Shown: in pieces, positions 52,411 to 56,005 of the stretch | How the letters are laid out: every line of letters begins with the position of its first letter | Numbering within the stretch: the stretch's first letter is position 1 | The notes under the pieces: generated by a model | What the model was told of the DNA's origin: nothing | Seen by the model: only the letters and a program-made list of their open reading frames with translations | Databases searched by the model: none | DNA from: Steroidobacteraceae bacterium | GTDB lineage: Bacteria > Pseudomonadota > Gammaproteobacteria > Steroidobacterales > Steroidobacteraceae | Length of the DNA: 56,005 bases | Reading direction: 5' to 3' | Assembly: GCA_019187495.1 (NCBI GenBank) | Contig: JABAQN010000027.1 | Span: forward strand, 1 to 56,005 | Program-made: the position numbers and the translations under genes

Positions 52411-55400
52411 TCAGCGGCTCGTGAGCAGGAACCCCGCCCAGTAATAAGGGTGCTTGCCGAGCAGCGAAAGCTGCGCGAGCTGCAGCGCCCGTGCCGTGCG
52501 GCCGTCGCCGGCCTGCAGTGTCGCCATTTCGTCGTAGAGCTTGCGCATCAGGCTCGCGGTGCTCTGGTCCTCAACCCGCCACAGGCTCGCGATCACGCTT
52601 TCCGCTCCGCGCTTCTGCACGATCGTGCTCAGGCCCTCGACTTCGCGGCCGTCGCTCGTGACGGCGCCGCCCATGCCGGTCTGGCAGCCCGACAACGTGG
52701 TGAGTGCGATGCCGGAGAAGTCGAGCGTGCTGATCCGGTCGAGCGTGAGATGCGCGCCGTCGCCGAGCAGCAGGAAGGAGCGCATGGCATTGCCGGGGCG
52801 CAGATTGAAGTGCGTGCCGAGGTGCAGTATCGAGAAATCGTGCGGATCCTCGAGCAGCGCATCGAGCCGCGCCTCCGTGAACGCGGAGTCCGCGAAGCCC
52901 TTGCCCGGCAGTGCCCCGTGTCCTTTCGCGCAGGCCCTGCCCGAATCGGCCAGCCCCTCGATCGGGCCGCGGACGATGTAGCAGAGCTCGTCGGCGACCG
53001 CCGGCAGCGCGCGGTATCCCGCGATGGCCTGCGTGACGCCGAGCCCGCGTACCGTCAGCGCGCGCGCGCCCGGGTCGGCGGTGGCGCCACCCGCGGCCGG
53101 GTGGTGACCGGCGTCGGCATACAGCTGGATCGCGTAGCGCTCGATCAGGTACTGCCTGCCGTCATACAGCGCCGCGAACGGGATGTAGCGCAGCGCATCG
53201 TCGGGCCAGAGCACGAGTCGCCGCGCGCCGGCGCGAGCGGCCGCGTCGGCGAGCGGCCGGGCGAGGAGGGCATAGAGTGCGAGCGAGCGGGCACGAACAT
53301 CTTCGCGCCGGTCGATCGCATCGAGCAGGTCGCCGATCTGCCGGCGCAGTGCCTTGGCCTCGACGTTGATGCGGTATTCGGACTGGCCGTCGCGGGTTGC
53401 GACCAATAGTCGCAGGTGATGGTCGGTCAGGAGATACACGCCGATGGCGCTGCCCTCGCCGTAGCGCTGCAGCTCGCGCGCGAGACGTTCGGTGGAGATG
53501 GCACGACCGCGAAGTGGCATGGCCGTGCCGGAGGCACCGCCGATGAATGCCTCGATGCGTCGGGCCCGCGCCGCTTCCTCACCCGGTTGCCGCGCGAGCA
53601 GCCGCCCGAGGCGTCGCGCTTCTTCGGGCGTGATGCGATCCGCCTCGCGGCGGCGGGCGAGGGTGTCGATTTCCGCGCCGGTCCCGGTGTCCGCGCGCAG
53701 CGTCGCAAGATAGCGCGCCCAGAGCCGCTGTTCGGCCGCCGTGAGCGAGATGCCCTGGTCGGTGTCGGCCACCGGCCCACCGCGCGGCACGAAGTCGCTC
53801 AATTCCTCGGCCTTCAGCAGATCGAGCACTTGCAGGCCCTCATCCATGCGTCCGGCCTGCATCAGCCAGTCGGCGACTGCGCGATACACGCCGACCTTGT
53901 CCTGCAGGAAGCTGCTGCGCAGGGAATGGTCGGAATCGTTGAAGCCCGCGCGCAGCGCCTCGACGCGCCCGATCGACTGCTTGCCGAAGAATATCGCGAG
54001 CGCCTCGTCGCCACGTGCGTGCAGCAGCCGCGCGACGCGAAACTGCGCCTGCCACTCGGGGTCGGGGGTGCCGAGTGTCGCGGCGGCCGAAAGCGCCTGC
54101 ACGGCAAATGACCACGCACCGCTCGCGTTGCCGCGCGCCTCATCGAGCGCGCCCTCGTTGGCGAAGACCGCATGGCGGAGGGCCGGTTCGACTTCGCGCG
54201 CGGCATCGAGCCGGCGCTGCGCGTCGGCGCAGTTCGGGGCGTCGGCCGGTGACGTGCGCACCTCGATCGCGCACAGTTCGTTGACGACCCGCAGCAGGAC
54301 CGGATGACCCGCGGGCAGGCGCGAGGCGAAGAGCGCACGAGACTCCGCGAGCTGCGAGCGTGCGAGCGCCGGGTCCGTGACGGCGTTCAGGCGCGCGAGC
54401 CGCAGCAGCACGCCCGCCCGTTCCGTCGCCATGCCGGCGCCGTCGCCGGCGACTTCGAGTCCGCGGGCGAGCGTCGCGCGCGCATCGGCGCTCGCGCCGA
54501 GGAGTTGTTGCAGCAGGCCGAGCCCGCGGTAGTAATCCACCTGTACCTGTCGCTCGACATCACCCGCGTGCGCGTCGATGATCCGGCCCGCCTGTTCGTA
54601 CAGTTTGCGGGACGCCGGCAGGTCGCCGAGCACCCGGTCGATTTCGGCGAGGCTCAGCAGCACGCCCACGAGGTTGGGCGCGCCGGCGCCGAGTTGTCGC
54701 GTCGCCACTTCGACGGCGCGCTGCGCGAATGGCAGCGCTTCCTGCGGCTTGCCGCGCGCGTTCAGCAGTACGCTGAGCCCTCTCAATGCGCTCAGGTGGT
54801 GTCGTTGCAGCGGGCCGTCGGCCGCTTCGGAGAGGCGCACCGCCTCGCGCATCGCGTGCTCGGCTTTCCCGTACTCGTCGAGCTTCTCGAGTACCTGCCC
54901 GTAAAGCAGCCAGGCCGTCACGGGCTGCGCGGGCCCGCGCTCGGCGCGCAGCTGCAGCTCGATCGCGAGCTGCGCCTCGGCGTGGCGGCGTGCCAGCGGG
55001 TAGTTCTCTTCGCGCAGGGCGATGTTGGTCAACGCGTTCTCGATGGCGCCGGCGGCGTCGCTGACGCTCTCGCCGTGCCCGGCGAGGATCTGCTGCGCGC
55101 GCTCGAGCAGCGCGCGCGCCTGCGCGAACCGGCGTTGCCCGATACGCACATGCGCGAGGCCGACGAGCGCCTTTTGCAATTCGATCTGCTTCGCGCCCGG
55201 CACGCGCTCGCGGATGTGGAGTGCCGCGGACCATTCATCACCGGACACCCCAAGGCGGCCCTGGCGGAACGCGATCCAGGCGTACGCGACGTGCAGTTCC
55301 GCCATCTGCGCACTCGCGGGGCCGAGCTCGCGTTCGAGGATGGGCCGGGCATATTCGAGCAGCGGAATGGCTTCGGTGAACTCGTTCCGATAGGCGATCA

Positions 55401-55683
55401 GCGGCGTGGCGAGTGTCTGCACCCACCAGGCCATCTCGAGCGAGTCCGCGCCGTACTCGCGCGCGACGCGCGGAATCGTTGCGCAGAGGATGGCGACCGC
55501 CTTCATCGGCTCGCTTTCGCCGATCGCATCGACCTCGGCGCGCAGCTGCGCGATGGGCGCATCGATATTCGCGGGCGGCGCCTGCTCCCTGCACACGGAC
55601 GGCAGCTCGATCGCCGCCGCATCGTGACCGGCGATCACCGAGGCGAGGAGCAGCAATGCCGCGAGCGCGGGCCGGCGCGTCAT
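52411..55683 (-). CDS. TPR-repeat protein with C-terminal CHAT caspase-like protease domain
   Basis: A 1090-aa protein with a signal peptide (MTRRPALAALLLLASVIAGH) and so probably periplasmic or exported. About residues 40-620 are helical TPR-type repeats. The CHAT domain (about 720-1085) carries the catalytic pair His958 (SILHLGTHFNLRPGN) and Cys1000 (LTTLSGCQTGMGGAV), plus the family end GKHPYYWAGFLLTSR. CHAT proteases include Craspase and separase relatives; with TPR they are often in bacterial regulated-proteolysis or cell-death systems. The start overlaps the upstream membrane gene by 4 bp (ATGA). Confidence 0.9.
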   Translation of the reverse strand: MTRRPALAALLLLASVIAGHDAAAIELPSVCREQAPPANIDAPIAQLRAEVDAIGESEPMKAVAILCATIPRVAREYGADSLEMAWWVQTLATPLIAYRNEFTEAIPLLEYARPILERELGPASAQMAELHVAYAWIAFRQGRLGVSGDEWSAALHIRERVPGAKQIELQKALVGLAHVRIGQRRFAQARALLERAQQILAGHGESVSDAAGAIENALTNIALREENYPLARRHAEAQLAIELQLRAERGPAQPVTAWLLYGQVLEKLDEYGKAEHAMREAVRLSEAADGPLQRHHLSALRGLSVLLNARGKPQEALPFAQRAVEVATRQLGAGAPNLVGVLLSLAEIDRVLGDLPASRKLYEQAGRIIDAHAGDVERQVQVDYYRGLGLLQQLLGASADARATLARGLEVAGDGAGMATERAGVLLRLARLNAVTDPALARSQLAESRALFASRLPAGHPVLLRVVNELCAIEVRTSPADAPNCADAQRRLDAAREVEPALRHAVFANEGALDEARGNASGAWSFAVQALSAAATLGTPDPEWQAQFRVARLLHARGDEALAIFFGKQSIGRVEALRAGFNDSDHSLRSSFLQDKVGVYRAVADWLMQAGRMDEGLQVLDLLKAEELSDFVPRGGPVADTDQGISLTAAEQRLWARYLATLRADTGTGAEIDTLARRREADRITPEEARRLGRLLARQPGEEAARARRIEAFIGGASGTAMPLRGRAISTERLARELQRYGEGSAIGVYLLTDHHLRLLVATRDGQSEYRINVEAKALRRQIGDLLDAIDRREDVRARSLALYALLARPLADAAARAGARRLVLWPDDALRYIPFAALYDGRQYLIERYAIQLYADAGHHPAAGGATADPGARALTVRGLGVTQAIAGYRALPAVADELCYIVRGPIEGLADSGRACAKGHGALPGKGFADSAFTEARLDALLEDPHDFSILHLGTHFNLRPGNAMRSFLLLGDGAHLTLDRISTLDFSGIALTTLSGCQTGMGGAVTSDGREVEGLSTIVQKRGAESVIASLWRVEDQSTASLMRKLYDEMATLQAGDGRTARALQLAQLSLLGKHPYYWAGFLLTSR

Positions 55684-56005
55684 GGCGGCGCCGGCGCTTC
55701 GATCTCGATGCGCAGCACGCCGTCCGCCGGTTCGGGTATCCGGTAGCGGGCGAGGACGGCGCGCACGGCATCGGTCACGGGCCGCGGCAGCTCACCGTCG
55801 ATGCCTTCGCGGCCGAAGCGCTCATAAGTCACGATCGCAACGCCCGCACCGCGCAGGGCGGTGGCGATTTCATCGCGCAGCGCGCGCGGATCGGCGGCGA
55901 CCATGCGATGGAGCCGATCGGGCGCTTCGCGATACGCGGGGGATTCGCTCGCGGGCCGCAGCGTCCACACGAGCGCCACCGCGAGCCCCGCGAGGCCGGC
56001 CGCGA
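55680..56005 (-). CDS. Membrane-anchored hypothetical protein upstream of CHAT gene (5' end outside window)
   Basis: A partial frame of about 108 codons reaching the window edge. The visible N-terminal part is hydrophobic (AGLAGLAVALVW), which I read as a membrane helix, followed by a charged domain (DRLHRMVAADPRALRDEIAT and VTYERFGREGIDGELPRPV). I do not recognise the family. It overlaps the CHAT gene start and probably partners it; small membrane proteins and sigma factors often precede such CHAT genes. Confidence 0.65.
   Translation of the reverse strand, partial: AAGLAGLAVALVWTLRPASESPAYREAPDRLHRMVAADPRALRDEIATALRGAGVAIVTYERFGREGIDGELPRPVTDAVRAVLARYRIPEPADGVLRIEIEAPAPP

Noticed and set aside
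1..56005. CRISPR arrays, tRNA or rRNA genes
   Set aside because: No regularly spaced repeats and no tRNA or rRNA pattern seen by eye on either strand; a dedicated RNA search could still find a small RNA.

Overview
The window is 56 kb of a GC-rich Gram-negative chromosome, with most genes near two-thirds GC by eye. The gene order mltD - yafS-like methyltransferase - rnhA - dnaQ, an outer-membrane polysaccharide export system, NikR and a TonB-dependent receptor all point to a proteobacterium, most likely gamma or beta. The species cannot be named from the sequence. Most of the window is a surface-polysaccharide (capsule or O-antigen) locus, with a conserved housekeeping block on its left and a nickel-uptake and membrane/signalling block on its right.

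Layout. 1-3251: mltD (truncated by the window edge), a YafS-type methyltransferase, rnhA and dnaQ. 3261-8374: nucleotide-sugar genes (tviB-type dehydrogenase, UDP-glucuronate 4-epimerase-like gene, DegT aminotransferase) and pgi. 8384-12671: a small DUF2283 gene pair, a GT32-like glycosyltransferase, a Wzi-like outer-membrane protein and a GT-B glycosyltransferase. 12805-17036: a second Wzi-like protein and a 927-aa SLBB polysaccharide export protein. 17195-about 33600: a visibly lower-GC island holding Wzz, Wzx, Wzy, a GT4 glycosyltransferase and AsnB on the + strand. It continues with a tightly overlapping minus-strand operon (GT4, methyltransferase, DegT aminotransferase, TylF-type methyltransferase, split transketolase, PglC-type sugar transferase), an IS1182-family element with CTAG flanks and another methyltransferase. 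32982-45351: WbpM-type dehydratase, ugd, manC, wecB and manB, interleaved with many toxin-antitoxin modules and decayed remnants of others. 46058-49469: a nickel operon (nikR, NiCoT permease, TonB receptor) with a NikR-box-like palindrome inside it. 49500 to the end: VanZ-like protein, TerC, DUF938 methyltransferase, NnrU, a large TPR-CHAT protease-like protein and the start of its membrane partner.

How the genes fit together. TviB-type dehydrogenase, epimerase, AsnB, WbpM, WecB, two DegT aminotransferases, Ugd, ManC/ManB and Pgi can supply UDP-HexNAc uronates (possibly amidated), 6-deoxy-HexNAc or amino sugars, UDP-ManNAc, UDP-GlcA and GDP-mannose. The small sugar transferase would start the unit on undecaprenyl phosphate, the glycosyltransferases extend it, Wzx flips it, Wzy with Wzz polymerises it, and the SLBB and Wzi-like proteins carry or anchor it at the outer membrane. 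No Wzc/Wzb kinase-phosphatase pair is present in the window. The split transketolase coupled to an aminotransferase and a TylF-type methyltransferase is the part least explained by known polysaccharide pathways.
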